A DNA stretch of 64,000 bases from Clostridia bacterium (GTDB lineage: Bacteria > Bacillota > Clostridia > Monoglobales > Monoglobaceae), in contig JAFTJA010000001.1 of NCBI GenBank assembly GCA_017456605.1, positions 1-64,000 on the forward strand. Reading direction: 5' to 3'. The position numbers were made by a program, and so were the translations under genes. Below are positions 43,042 to 52,490 of this stretch, one piece after another. Below the pieces are notes generated by a model that saw nothing but the letters and a program-made list of their open reading frames with translations, did not search any database and had not been told where the DNA came from. Numbering within the stretch: position 1 is the stretch's first letter; the number at the start of each line of letters is the position of its first letter.

Positions 43042-43869
43042 CTAAAGTTTCAAGCTAAGCGGAGCATGCGATGTTCTTTTGTGTTCGGGAGGCAACTGCA
43101 TATAGTTGCCATACTGTGTAGTGAGAACCTTATGACTGTCTTTAGGAATATTAACAATAATATTTTCAAACGGATGTTCTTCTGTGGGGAAAACATCCGA
43201 CTCATAACATTCAAAAACCGAACGCCCCCTCGAAGAAATCATCTTTGTATTAGCGTCATTATACTTTCTGATGGCCTTTTCCATAGAATTGAATACAACT
43301 TTTTTGGGGACCGGCAATAGCAATATATGGAGACAGCTTCTGACAAATGTACGGAAGAATGCCTTTCTCGACCTTAAAGCAGGTTTTGATGAAAGCCAAA
43401 GTGTTTTTGCCATATACAATTGATGGTGCATAATGACATTGCGATTGTATTTTTTTCTAAGCTCCACGTCTTCGGGAACCCTGTCAAATGGCATAATATC
43501 AATAAATACACCGTGGTGCATTTTTATTGATTTGTTGCTATGTTCAAGAAATTCTGTCCCGTCTTTGCGCACTTTTGCAAAATATGTAGGGGTGTTCTTG
43601 GCAACCGCAAAGTGCTGAAAAACATATCCTTCTTTAAGACAACCGGGAGCAATGTTTATAAACTTTTCATAATCATCTCTCATCATCCCAATATCGATAT
43701 CGTCATCCCAAGGGATAAACCCATCGTGACGAACCGCACCAAGAGTTGTTCCCCCAACGGTAAACCACGCAATGTTATTTTCATTACATACTCTTATTAC
43801 TTCCGAAAGAATTTCCACTTCAATACTGTGTATCTTATCTAATTGTTCCTTTGTGTATGACAATGCCAT
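43042..43869 (-). CDS. LicD family phosphotransferase
   Basis: The 275-residue protein carries the LicD nucleotidyltransferase core WFTVGGTTLGAVRHDGFIPWDDDIDIGMMRDDYEKF near residues 35-75, with the D-D-D-I-D metal cluster. The LicD/FKTN group transfers phosphocholine, phospho-glycerol or phospho-ribitol from CDP to glycans. The C-terminus is rich in basic residues. With the adjacent cytidylyltransferase it suggests phospho-substituted surface glycan. Confidence 0.92.
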   Translation of the reverse strand: MALSYTKEQLDKIHSIEVEILSEVIRVCNENNIAWFTVGGTTLGAVRHDGFIPWDDDIDIGMMRDDYEKFINIAPGCLKEGYVFQHFAVAKNTPTYFAKVRKDGTEFLEHSNKSIKMHHGVFIDIMPFDRVPEDVELRKKYNRNVIMHHQLYMAKTLWLSSKPALRSRKAFFRTFVRSCLHILLLPVPKKVVFNSMEKAIRKYNDANTKMISSRGRSVFECYESDVFPTEEHPFENIIVNIPKDSHKVLTTQYGNYMQLPPEHKRTSHAPLSLKL

Positions 43870-43885
43870 TTTTTTATTCTCCTTT

Positions 43886-44983
43886 TTAAAGATTATAGAT
43901 TTCGTACATTTCTTTTTTTACATTGTCAATACCAAAGAGTTTGACATCTTTAATGTTATTTTTTTCTATCGTTGTACAAACTCCGGGGGTGTCAATCAGC
44001 ACGCCTATATTTTTTCTAAATTCATCAGCAGTTATTGGACTACATAAAAATCCGTTTTCTCCGTCTTTTATCAGATCATTGTTTCCACGAATATCAGACA
44101 CAACGCAAGGAAGACCTGATGCCATTGCTTCCATAACGGAAACAGGAAGCCCCTCCCGCTTTGACGGAAAGGCAAACATATCACAGCACTTATATATTTC
44201 GTGAACATCTGTGCGAAAGCCTGCCAAAACAAGTCGGTCTTCCATCCCAAGTTCTTTTGCAAGAGTCTCAAGATATTCTTTTTTCCCTCCTTTGCCGCAA
44301 ATCACATATACTATATCCTTTCGGTCAAGAGACGCAATAGCACGAAGAACAGTTTCGTGGTTCTTGTTTTCATTAAGCTCACCCACCGACAAAACCGCTA
44401 TGCTGTCTTTGGGAATTCTGAGCTCCGCTCGCTTCTTGTCACGGTCGACCGTAGTGTTTTTAAACTTGTCAATATTTACCCCAACGCCGGGAACATAGTG
44501 TGTTCTTTTTGCGTGTAAGTGTTTTTTTGCAAAAGCAAAATCTTCACGGTTTATGGTGATAAGGTCGTCGGTCAAAAAGGAACAAAGCCATTCAACAGGG
44601 AAGTATATAAGCCAGTTTTTAAAGGGGGCACCTTTAAAGAAGTGAAAGCCATGGGCGGTATAAATCACCCGAGTCCCTTTTTTGCGCAGTTTTCGTGCCG
44701 CAAGCCTTGTCATCATTGCTGCAACGGGAGTATGGCAGTGTATTATTTCATAGTTGCCGCTTCGTATAATTTTTCTAAGCTTTTTATAAGCTGGAATATT
44801 TTTCAATTTAAGCGGCTGCCTTTCAAAATCAATGTTGTGTTGGACTTCACAAATGGTCAAGCCTTCTTTAGGTTTGGCGGCAGCCTCAACCTGATAACCT
44901 TTTTCTTTGAAATATTCAATATACGGCATATGAAATGCCTTGAAATGTCCCATTATTGATGCCACAAACAATACTTTTTTCAT
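43886..44983 (-). CDS. Glycosyltransferase family 4 (GT-B)
   Basis: The 365-residue GT-B enzyme has HCHTPVAAMMTRLAARKLR in the N-terminal domain, VIYTAHGFHFFKGAP, and the C-terminal donor motif MFAFPSKREGLPVSVMEAMASGLPCVVSDIRGN with the E-x7-E pair. It resembles EpsD/CapM-type enzymes, often second in repeat-unit assembly. It lies between LicD and the aminotransferase gene with gaps of 16 and 22 bp. Confidence 0.94.
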   Translation of the reverse strand: MKKVLFVASIMGHFKAFHMPYIEYFKEKGYQVEAAAKPKEGLTICEVQHNIDFERQPLKLKNIPAYKKLRKIIRSGNYEIIHCHTPVAAMMTRLAARKLRKKGTRVIYTAHGFHFFKGAPFKNWLIYFPVEWLCSFLTDDLITINREDFAFAKKHLHAKRTHYVPGVGVNIDKFKNTTVDRDKKRAELRIPKDSIAVLSVGELNENKNHETVLRAIASLDRKDIVYVICGKGGKKEYLETLAKELGMEDRLVLAGFRTDVHEIYKCCDMFAFPSKREGLPVSVMEAMASGLPCVVSDIRGNNDLIKDGENGFLCSPITADEFRKNIGVLIDTPGVCTTIEKNNIKDVKLFGIDNVKKEMYEIYNL

Positions 44984-45005
44984 TTTTGCTCACCTGTAAA
45001 CCTTT

Positions 45006-46133
45006 TCAAAAAAGACTTTTTATGATTTCGACAACTCTCATCTGCTGATTTTCTGTCATTTTTATGTCTGACGGCAAGCAAAGTCCCCGCCTGAAGAGGT
45101 CCTCCCCCACCAAATCGCCACAAGAAACAAAGTCCCGGTCTGCAAAAACAGGCTGCATATGCATAGGTTTCCAGACTGGTCGTGACTCGATGTTTTCTTC
45201 CTCAAGTCTGAGCCTTATCTTTTCGGGAGTAACCCTTGCCATTGCATCTTCGTCAATGGTAAAACAGCTGAGCCAGAAGTTAGGCTTGGTGCATACAAGA
45301 TAGGGGTTCATTTTCACAGGAAGTCCCTGAAATTCTTGTTTGTATGTATTATAAACTTTTTTCTTTAGTGCAATATGCTCGTCAAGGTGAATAAGCTGGC
45401 CACGGCCGACTCCTGCAACAATATTACTCATCCGGTAGTTGTAACCGATTTCGCTGTGCTGATAGTGGGGCGCAGCATCCCGCGCCTGGGTTGAATAAAA
45501 ACGCACCTTTTTTACTGCTTCTTCGTCTGCCGACAAAAACATTCCGCCGCCCGATGATGTAATAATCTTGTTGCCGTTAAAGCTTATGGCGCTATATTTG
45601 CCAAATGTACCCGTTTGTCTACCTTTGTACGTGGCACCCAAAGATTCTGCCGCATCTTCAATCAGCGGCACATTATACTTTTCGCAAAGAGCCATGATTT
45701 CATCAAGCTTTGCCGGTGTTCCGTAAAGGTGAACAAGCATAACCGCCTTCACCCTTCCCTTGTACTTTTCAAGGGCAATTTCAAGGGCGCGAGGGTCCAT
45801 ATTCCACGTATCACGTTCAGACTCCACAAAAACCTGAACGCCGTTTTCATATGTAACGGGATTGACCGTAGCCGAAAAAGTAAGGTCTGAACAAAGGACA
45901 ATATCTCCGGCTTCAACCCCTGCCATTTTCACCGCCATATGAAGGGCATGAGTCCCTGCGGTCAAGGCAGCAGCATATCCACATCCCGTATATCTTGCAA
46001 TTTCGTTTTCAAACTCGGTAACATTTTTGCCGAGAGGTGCCACCCAGTTTGTGTCAAAGGCTTCTTTTATGAACGCCTGCTCTTCCGTGTGCGTGGTGGG
46101 TGTTGATAACCAAATTTTTTCCGTATCACCCAT
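45006..46133 (-). CDS. DegT/DnrJ/EryC1 family sugar aminotransferase
   Basis: The 375-residue PLP enzyme, PglE/PseC/WecE-like, starts IWLSTPTTHTEEQAFIKEAFDTNWVAPLG. It has TAGTHALHMAV, LIEDAAESLGATYKGRQTG with the PLP-ring Asp, FNGNKIITSSGGGMFL with the Schiff-base Lys, and HYQHSEIGYNYRMSN. It aminates a UDP-4-keto (or dTDP-4-keto) sugar, giving an amino sugar for the glycan. The ATG at 46133 is taken as start, 11 nt from GGAG. It is the first gene of the minus operon and faces the plus-strand glycan operon. Confidence 0.93.
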   Translation of the reverse strand: MGDTEKIWLSTPTTHTEEQAFIKEAFDTNWVAPLGKNVTEFENEIARYTGCGYAAALTAGTHALHMAVKMAGVEAGDIVLCSDLTFSATVNPVTYENGVQVFVESERDTWNMDPRALEIALEKYKGRVKAVMLVHLYGTPAKLDEIMALCEKYNVPLIEDAAESLGATYKGRQTGTFGKYSAISFNGNKIITSSGGGMFLSADEEAVKKVRFYSTQARDAAPHYQHSEIGYNYRMSNIVAGVGRGQLIHLDEHIALKKKVYNTYKQEFQGLPVKMNPYLVCTKPNFWLSCFTIDEDAMARVTPEKIRLRLEEENIESRPVWKPMHMQPVFADRDFVSCGDLVGEDLFRRGLCLPSDIKMTENQQMRVVEIIKSLF

Positions 46134-46324
46134 ATTCAAAATATCTCCTTTTGTTTTTCCATCAATCAACGCCACAGCGTCATTTCATTATACTATATTT
46201 TTGTTTTTTCGTCAACACAAAAAAAGCACCGTTTTTTTGGTAATGTTTTTATAAATTACGCTTTACTAATTCTTTTTTTTGTGTTATGCTATATATTAGA
46301 ATGAAGTAAATTGGAGAAGTTTAT

Positions 46325-47368
46325 ATGGTGGAGATAGGTAGCGAGTTTTGGACCATTGAACCCTCAAAATTTGATATAAGGTTTTTTCTTTCCGGAAGAA
46401 CGGCATTGGATTTTATTATCCGCGACATTTTGGCAGAGCGCGAAATCTGCACGGTTCATATGCCGTCTTTTTGTTGTCATACAATGATTGAACCTTTTGT
46501 AAGAAACAAGATTCCGGTGCTTTTTTATGATGTGTTTTTTGAAAATGGTATTTTGACAGCTTCTGTTCCCAAAATTCACAGCAACGATATTTTCTTTTGC
46601 ATAAAGTATTTCGGGTACGAAAAACAAGAAATGGGAAATTTGCCGGAGATAAAAAACAGTGGATGCATTGTTATAGAAGATACGACGCACTCCTGGCTGA
46701 TGTATAGTGAAAAAGCTGACGAACCGTCCTTGGCAGATTATAGTTTCGCAAGCTTCAGAAAGTGGACGGGATTCACAGGTGTTGCCGCAGCAAAAAAAGA
46801 GAATGGCAAATTTTTGATATCGCAAAAGTGCTTAATTAACGAAGAATATGAGGCTTTGCGCAAGGACGCACAAGAAAAGAAACGACTATACATACAGTCT
46901 TTCAGCGGAAATAAACAAGATTTTTTAGAAAAATTTTCAGCTGCGGAAGCTATGCTTGAAAACGATTATCTTGATTATCAACCCACCGCCGAAAGCATTT
47001 CCGCTTTGATTTGCCTTGACAAAAAGAAAATCAAAAATCGAAGGCGTAAAAATGCAAAAATACTGTTGGACGGAATTTCAGAGATAAAAGGCATTACACC
47101 TATGTTCTCAAAGCTTGGACCGCACGATTCACCCTTATGTGTTCCTGTGATTATTGACAGCTCTGTCAGGGATAATTTAAGAAGGTATCTTATATCACAG
47201 CAAATATATTGTCCGGTACACTGGCCGTTATCTCCTTTGCATAATAATATAAGCGGCAAAGCAAAAGAAATATATAATTTACAATTATCACTTGTTTGTG
47301 ATCAAAGATATGATACTGAGGATATGGTACGACTTGTGAAAAGTATTAAAAGTTTTTTTGGGGTATAG
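46325..47368 (+). CDS. Divergent PLP aminotransferase-like protein (DegT-like)
   Basis: The 347-residue protein has a fold-type I PLP pattern at low similarity to DegT: FFLSGRTALDFIIRDIL for the phosphate loop, a THSWL segment where the ring-stacking aromatic sits, VIEDTTHSW with Asp, and YSFASFRKWTGFTGVAAAKK, whose Lys is the probable Schiff base. It lacks the usual GGGG loop after Lys, and the C-terminal third is divergent. GGAGAAG precedes the ATG. As the first gene of the plus operon it may make an amino sugar or a precursor for the decoration below. Confidence 0.65.
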   Translation: MVEIGSEFWTIEPSKFDIRFFLSGRTALDFIIRDILAEREICTVHMPSFCCHTMIEPFVRNKIPVLFYDVFFENGILTASVPKIHSNDIFFCIKYFGYEKQEMGNLPEIKNSGCIVIEDTTHSWLMYSEKADEPSLADYSFASFRKWTGFTGVAAAKKENGKFLISQKCLINEEYEALRKDAQEKKRLYIQSFSGNKQDFLEKFSAAEAMLENDYLDYQPTAESISALICLDKKKIKNRRRKNAKILLDGISEIKGITPMFSKLGPHDSPLCVPVIIDSSVRDNLRRYLISQQIYCPVHWPLSPLHNNISGKAKEIYNLQLSLVCDQRYDTEDMVRLVKSIKSFFGV

Positions 47369-47371
47369 CTT

Positions 47372-48430
47372 ATGATAAAAACATATTTTTCTAATCAAGG
47401 TGTAGAATGGGACGAAATAGTTAAATCTTTCTCAAAACACGATTCATATTATCTGTCAGGATATGTAAAAGCTTTTGAACGCAATGGCGACGGAAAAGCG
47501 ATGCTCATTTATTTTGAAGACGATTCCCCTGAAAAAACACGGGCAATAAGTGTGGTAATGAAGCGGGATATCAGCGATTTTCAGCCGTTTTCAAATCGTT
47601 TGCAAGATAATGGGTTTTTTGATATTGTTACCCCTTACGGCTACGGCGGATTTATTATTGAAGGGGAGAATGTTCGGCAATTAAAAGAAGAATATGAGCA
47701 GTTTTGTAAAAAAGAGCATATCGTATCTGAATTTGTAAGATTTCATCCAATTCTTGAAAATTGGAATGGTCTTGATTCTGTTTATGACATTGTCCGTCTT
47801 GGAAATACAGTATTTATGGACACTTCCGCCCCCGAAACAATCTGGCAGAATTTAACAAGCAAAAACCGCAATATGATAAGAAAGGCTCAAAAAGAAGGTC
47901 TTAAAGTGTTTTGGGGAAGAGACCCTCAAATAATTGAACAGTTTATACAGATATATAACGAAACAATGGATAAAGATTCTGCTAATGATTACTATTATTT
48001 TGACAAAGATTTTTATGAATCCATATCAGAGGATTTAAAACACAATGCATTGTGGTTTTATTCGGTGAAAGATGATGAAATAGCTGCTATTTCAATATTT
48101 TTGTTCTGTAATGGTCAAATGCACTATCATCTTTCGGGGTCAAAAAGAAAGTTCTCTTCACTTGCTCCCACTAATCTTCTTTTGTACGAGGCTGCCGTGT
48201 GGGCATCAAAAAACGGCTACAAAACCCTTCATCTTGGCGGCGGCGTAGGGGCGGCTGAGGACAGCCTTTATAAATTCAAGAAGGCCTTTAACCGCAACGA
48301 AGATTCGGCATTTTGTATCGGAAGGAAAATATTTGACAACGACACATATCAAAAGCTGGTGGATTTTCGGAGCGAAGAAAATTCTTTTGACAATAATTCA
48401 TCTTTCTTTCCTTTGTATAGGGCAAAGTAA
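47372..48430 (+). CDS. FemA/FemX-like GNAT transferase (Acetyltransf_6)
   Basis: The 352-residue protein has the double-GNAT FemABX layout: an N-terminal half with EWDEIVKSFSKHDSYYLSGYVKAF, and a C-terminal GNAT core with WQNLTSKNRNMIRKAQKEGL, AISIFLFCNGQMHYHLSGSKRKF and TNLLLYEAAVWASKNGYKTLHLGGGVG. FemABX enzymes attach aminoacyl groups from tRNA to lipid II; related Acetyltransf_6 proteins acylate surface sugars. In a glycan locus, with the start 4 bp after the upstream stop, modification of a sugar is more likely than cell-wall bridging. Confidence 0.82.
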   Translation: MIKTYFSNQGVEWDEIVKSFSKHDSYYLSGYVKAFERNGDGKAMLIYFEDDSPEKTRAISVVMKRDISDFQPFSNRLQDNGFFDIVTPYGYGGFIIEGENVRQLKEEYEQFCKKEHIVSEFVRFHPILENWNGLDSVYDIVRLGNTVFMDTSAPETIWQNLTSKNRNMIRKAQKEGLKVFWGRDPQIIEQFIQIYNETMDKDSANDYYYFDKDFYESISEDLKHNALWFYSVKDDEIAAISIFLFCNGQMHYHLSGSKRKFSSLAPTNLLLYEAAVWASKNGYKTLHLGGGVGAAEDSLYKFKKAFNRNEDSAFCIGRKIFDNDTYQKLVDFRSEENSFDNNSSFFPLYRAK

Positions 48431-48455
48431 ATCTTTAAAAGGAGATATATACATA

Positions 48456-49124
48456 ATGTACGCTATATTTATTAAACGAACACTGGATATTGTCCTGTCG
48501 TTATTTGCTTTGATAGTCCTTTTTCCCTTTTTGGCGCTGTTCACCTTGATTGGTGCTGTTGCAATGAAAGGAAACCCATTCTATATCCAAAAGCGACCCG
48601 GGAAGATTGACCCCCAGACGGGCAAAGAACGTATAATCAATTTAATTAAATTCCGTTCTATGTCCAACGCAAAGGACGAAAACGGCAAGCTTTTGCCAAA
48701 CAGGGAACGTCTTAACAAATACGGGCGTTTTATCAGAGCACTCTCGATAGATGAGCTGCCGTCCTTACTCAATATATTAACAGGGGATATTTCCATTATA
48801 GGTCCAAGGCCCTTGACCGTGAAATACCTTGACTATTACTTACCCCAAGAACGCCGCAGGCACGAAGTTTCGCCCGGTCTTACGGGGCTTGCTCAGTGCA
48901 AGGGACGGAACAACCTTTCCTGGGAGGAAAAGTTTGCATTTGATGTCTGGTATGTAGACAACTTATCCTTTTTACTTGATGTGAAAATTCTGTTTTTAAC
49001 TGTTTTAAAGGTTTTGAAACGGGAGGGAATCGGACAGGGAGAGAAACAACCGGTTAGTCTTCATATAGAAAGGGCCCATATGGAAATAGGGCTTCAAAAC
49101 GAAAGCGAGAAGGTGTTACAGTGA
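48456..49124 (+). CDS. Priming sugar-1-phosphate transferase (PglC-like)
   Basis: The 222-residue monotopic phosphoglycosyl transferase starts with a membrane helix (ILSLFALIVLFPFLALFTLIGAVAM). It has the catalytic KFRSMSNAKDENGKLL, SIDELPSLLNILTGDISIIGPRPL (Glu-Leu-Pro) and PGLTGLAQCKGRNNLSWEEKF. It starts assembly by moving a sugar-1-phosphate from UDP-sugar to undecaprenyl phosphate. At 222 residues it lacks the large N-terminal domain of WbaP, so it is PglC-type. The start at 48456 follows AAAAGGAG. It is the only priming enzyme seen for the two operons. Confidence 0.94.
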   Translation: MYAIFIKRTLDIVLSLFALIVLFPFLALFTLIGAVAMKGNPFYIQKRPGKIDPQTGKERIINLIKFRSMSNAKDENGKLLPNRERLNKYGRFIRALSIDELPSLLNILTGDISIIGPRPLTVKYLDYYLPQERRRHEVSPGLTGLAQCKGRNNLSWEEKFAFDVWYVDNLSFLLDVKILFLTVLKVLKREGIGQGEKQPVSLHIERAHMEIGLQNESEKVLQ

Positions 49125-50182
49125 ACAAAGAAACAATTAAAAATAACAGAGCTATTCGGTATTTGTATTATACGGTTGTTGGCGGTGTGTTGAAAAGAAA
49201 TAAGCTAAAAAAGGTTGCCGCTAAAACCTTATGTGATTTTGGAGTTTCTTTTGAAAATGAAAACGCCAAAGAAAAATACATAAACGATATGGTAAACACT
49301 TATGCACGCTATGGCTTTGGCTTTGCTGAATATTTGTGCTTGCGTTTTGGTGAAAAAAGCAAGACAGAACGGCTACAGTTTGTTGCAGACTGGGAGCATT
49401 TGGGCTATGCCTGCACACTAAATAACCACAAAAACGATGAATTATTTGATAATAAATGGAAAACATATGGAAAGTTCAAGGAATTTTATGGTCGGGAAGT
49501 TGTGTTTTTTGATAACGAAAATCAGTTTGAACAATTTAAAGAATTCGTCTCATCTCATTTAAAATTCATTATTAAGCCATTGGATTTGTCCTGTGGTCGA
49601 GGCATCCAGATTATTAAATCCGAAGATTATGACTGGACAAAAGAAAAATTTGTTTCAATGCTCACCGAATATAACGGCAGATTTATAATGGAAGAATTGA
49701 TTGTTCAGGTAGAAGAGATCGCCAAATTGCATCCCGCTTCTGTAAATACAGTGCGGGTTCCTACAGTCCGTATGGATGATGAAACACTTATCATAACTCC
49801 ATTTTTCAGGGTTGGTCAAAACGGGAAGCATGTGGATAATGGAGGCGCCGGAGGAATAATTTGTGCTGTTAACGCAGAAACCGGATGCGTATTTGGTGCA
49901 GCGGACGAGAATGGAAACACCTTTACTACACATCCCCAAACACAAGAACAACTGATTGGATTTCAGCTTCCTCGCTGGGACGAGGCAAAAAATCTTGTCA
50001 AACAGCTGGTAAATGTTATCCCAGACAACAGATATACAGGTTGGGATCTTGCATTGACAGATAGTGGCTGGGTTCTGGTGGAAGCAAACCGCCGAGGACA
50101 GTTCTTGTGGCAAATACCTTCACAAATTGGTTTCAGAAGTGAAATTAACAGCATACTAAAAAAACTTGGGAAAAAATATTGA
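49121..50182 (+). CDS. Sugar-transfer-associated ATP-grasp protein
   Basis: The 353-residue protein fits the ATPgrasp_ST type. A helical N-terminal part with KEKYINDMVNTYARYGFGFAEYLCLRFG is followed by the ATP-grasp core KFIIKPLDLSCGRGIQIIKSEDYD, RFIMEELIVQVEEIAKLHPASVNTVRVPT and YTGWDLALTDSGWVLVEANRRGQFLWQ with the metal-binding E-x-N. ATP-grasp enzymes join a carboxylate to an amine. The GTG start overlaps the upstream stop (GTGA), so translation is coupled. Confidence 0.85.
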   Translation: MNKETIKNNRAIRYLYYTVVGGVLKRNKLKKVAAKTLCDFGVSFENENAKEKYINDMVNTYARYGFGFAEYLCLRFGEKSKTERLQFVADWEHLGYACTLNNHKNDELFDNKWKTYGKFKEFYGREVVFFDNENQFEQFKEFVSSHLKFIIKPLDLSCGRGIQIIKSEDYDWTKEKFVSMLTEYNGRFIMEELIVQVEEIAKLHPASVNTVRVPTVRMDDETLIITPFFRVGQNGKHVDNGGAGGIICAVNAETGCVFGAADENGNTFTTHPQTQEQLIGFQLPRWDEAKNLVKQLVNVIPDNRYTGWDLALTDSGWVLVEANRRGQFLWQIPSQIGFRSEINSILKKLGKKY

Positions 50183-50206
50183 TTTAGTGAATTCGGGAGG
50201 TTACCT

Positions 50207-51517
50207 ATGAATTTAGAGGGAAAAAAATTATTGTTTCTTGACGGCTCATCCCTTGCTGCCTGTGCAGTAATAAGAGCAAAAGAGATGGGCATAAAAACCA
50301 TTGTCGCCAACTTCTATCCGGCAGAAAAATCACCCGCGAAGCTGATTGCAGACGAACAGTGGATGGTTGACTTTTCTCAAATAGATGAAATGGTAAAACT
50401 AATCAAAGAAAATCAAGTTGATGGCATTTTTGTAGGATGGACAGATTCACATCTGCCCTTTTACGCCGAAATTTGTGAAAAGGCAGGGTTGCCCTGCTGC
50501 GGTACCATTGAACAGTTTGACATTGTTTCTAACGATAAAAGAAAATTCAAAGAGCTGTGTCTCAAGTACGGCGTCCCCACCCCTGATGTTTATAGCATTG
50601 ATATCAACTTCAACCGCGAGGACTTGGACAAAATTACATACCCCGTAATGGTAAAACCTGCTGACGGAAGCGGCGGACGAGGAATAATGAGATGCAACAA
50701 CGAAGACGAACTCATCAGCTATTACAGACAATTATATGAGCAGTCCGAGAGCAAAAAAATTGTCTGTGAAAGATATATGCAAAGCGAAAACGAAATCTTT
50801 ATCCACTACACCATTCAGGACGGTTATTGCAGTCTTTCATCTTCCTTTCTCAAATACAAAACCGAAGAAGAAAAGTCAACCGCAGCCTCCTGCCTGTTTC
50901 ATATGTTTTCTCCCAAGTTTCTTGACGAGTATAAAAAAACTACAGAGCCTGCTGTCATAAAGCTCATTCAGGATTTGGGAATAAAATATGGAAATATTAT
51001 GTTCCAAGGCTTTGAAGAAAACGGCAAGCTATACTTTCACGAATCAGGTCTACGGATGGGCGGAGAACAGTTCTACGTTTTTGCTGAAAAGCTCAACGGC
51101 ATCAGCTCTCTTGAACTGATGATAGAATTCGCACTGACAGGAAAGATGACACGATATGATGTCAAAACACAGGATAACTACAAATTCAGCAAGTATTGCT
51201 GCAACTATTATATTCCACTAAAACCTGGCCGCATCAGCAAAATTGAGGGCATCGACGAAATAAATGCGATGCCGCAGCTTCTTCAGAATCGTCAGTTCAA
51301 GTTTGTCGGTGACGAGATTTCCTCCACAAGCTCTCTTGACAGAGTCATTTTCAGGCTTCATGTTATGGATGATACAAAAGAGGCGTTTGCAAAAACACTG
51401 TGCAAGATTAGCGAAACCATAAAAATCCTTGATGAAAACGGCAACGATATGCAGCTCCAAAAGCTTGAATATGATGCTGTTATGGAAATGATTGAAGATG
51501 CCTGGGCAGAGGCTTAA
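50207..51517 (+). CDS. ATP-grasp ligase-like protein
   Basis: The 436-residue protein has the carbamoyl-phosphate-synthase-like ATP-grasp layout. A Rossmann-like N-terminus (LLFLDGSSLAACAVIRAKEMGI) is followed by DKRKFKELCLKYGVPTPDVY, YPVMVKPADGSGGRGIMRCNNEDEL with the ATP-binding loop and ERYMQSENEIFIHYTIQDG, then GNIMFQGFEENGKLYFHESGLRMGGEQFYV with the metal residues. It would activate a carboxylate and join it to an amine of a sugar or amino acid. Last gene of the plus operon, 24 bp after the ATPgrasp_ST gene. Confidence 0.85.
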   Translation: MNLEGKKLLFLDGSSLAACAVIRAKEMGIKTIVANFYPAEKSPAKLIADEQWMVDFSQIDEMVKLIKENQVDGIFVGWTDSHLPFYAEICEKAGLPCCGTIEQFDIVSNDKRKFKELCLKYGVPTPDVYSIDINFNREDLDKITYPVMVKPADGSGGRGIMRCNNEDELISYYRQLYEQSESKKIVCERYMQSENEIFIHYTIQDGYCSLSSSFLKYKTEEEKSTAASCLFHMFSPKFLDEYKKTTEPAVIKLIQDLGIKYGNIMFQGFEENGKLYFHESGLRMGGEQFYVFAEKLNGISSLELMIEFALTGKMTRYDVKTQDNYKFSKYCCNYYIPLKPGRISKIEGIDEINAMPQLLQNRQFKFVGDEISSTSSLDRVIFRLHVMDDTKEAFAKTLCKISETIKILDENGNDMQLQKLEYDAVMEMIEDAWAEA

Positions 51518-51541
51518 GTTCATTTTAAATTCTGTATAAAG

Positions 51542-51573
51542 AAAAAAAGTGTCAGCAGCTGCTGACACTTTTT
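51542..51573. terminator. Bidirectional terminator after the plus glycan operon
   Basis: AAAAAGTGTCAGCAG pairs perfectly with CTGCTGACACTTTTT with almost no loop, between the convergent ATP-grasp and LysR genes. Confidence 0.92.
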
Positions 51574-51587
51574 TATGTTAAACAAAA

Positions 51588-52490
51588 TTATTCACTTTTC
51601 AGCAACTCCATCACAAATTCCGCATACTTTGAAACAAACTGCCCACGGCGAAGGACAATTGCCGGCTGGCGGCTGTATTCGGTTTGCTTGAGGTCAAAAA
51701 GCGTTATGTCTGCAGACTTGGCTTCCTTTTGCAAAAACTGCTTGGGAAGCAACGTCGCTGCAATGCCCTCTCGCACCATTTCGCGAGCTGTGGTAACTCC
51801 TGTCACCTCAACAAAAATATTGGGCTCTATATTGGCTTTCGCGCAAAGTTTTTCAAAAAGCTTTCTCATTTCCTGGGACTGTCCCACCACAACAAAGGGC
51901 AGCCTTTTGCAATCCGCCAAATCAACCAACCCTGACTTTTCACTGATTTTTTCAGTTTCTATCAGCTGCAACAAGCGGTTCGGTACCGCAAGAACAATAG
52001 AATCTGCCTCCAGCGGTATCACTTCAAAATCAGTTTCATCCACGGGAAGGTTCATAATAGCAAAATCATAACGGCCCTCCGAAAGCCCTTTTTGAAGATG
52101 TGCAAGGCCGTGTTCTTTGAGCACAATTTTAATATCTGGGAACTTTTCTTTCACCTTTGATACAATTTGGGGCATTACATAAAGGCTGCGAAATGGCGCA
52201 ATCCCTATCGTCAGCGTTCCACTTTCTCCGTTTTTATATCTATCCATCGTTTTAAGCAAATTTTCTTCCTCAAACAAAAGTCGCTTTGCCTTTTCCACAA
52301 AAAACTCCCCTGCAGGAGTAAGAGAAAGAGGCGTCGGTCCTCGGTCAAAAAGCTTTATTCCAAGTTCGTTTTCCAGTGCTATAATCTGCTTGCTGAGTGC
52401 AGGCTGTGAAATCTTAAGCTTTTCTGCCGCCTGTGAAAAGTTGCAGACCTCTGCAAGAGTAATCACATATTGAAGCTGTCTTGCGTTCAT
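51588..52490 (-). CDS. LysR family transcriptional regulator
   Basis: The 300-residue protein has the N-terminal HTH (QLQYVITLAEVCNFSQAAEKLKISQPALSKQIIALENELGIKLFDRG) and a type 2 periplasmic-binding-like effector domain with LTIGIAPFRSLYVMPQIV. It is divergent from the TRAP-type transporter gene, 177 bp apart, the usual arrangement for a regulator of that transporter. The intergenic region contains an 18-bp direct repeat just past the transporter promoter. The ligand is unknown; a C4-dicarboxylate-like acid is a guess from the neighbour. Confidence 0.93.
   Translation of the reverse strand: MNARQLQYVITLAEVCNFSQAAEKLKISQPALSKQIIALENELGIKLFDRGPTPLSLTPAGEFFVEKAKRLLFEEENLLKTMDRYKNGESGTLTIGIAPFRSLYVMPQIVSKVKEKFPDIKIVLKEHGLAHLQKGLSEGRYDFAIMNLPVDETDFEVIPLEADSIVLAVPNRLLQLIETEKISEKSGLVDLADCKRLPFVVVGQSQEMRKLFEKLCAKANIEPNIFVEVTGVTTAREMVREGIAATLLPKQFLQKEAKSADITLFDLKQTEYSRQPAIVLRRGQFVSKYAEFVMELLKSE

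Noticed and set aside
44201-44959. Several plus-strand frames over the glycosyltransferase genes
   Set aside because: They lie fully inside recognised minus-strand genes and have no ribosome sites or family motifs.
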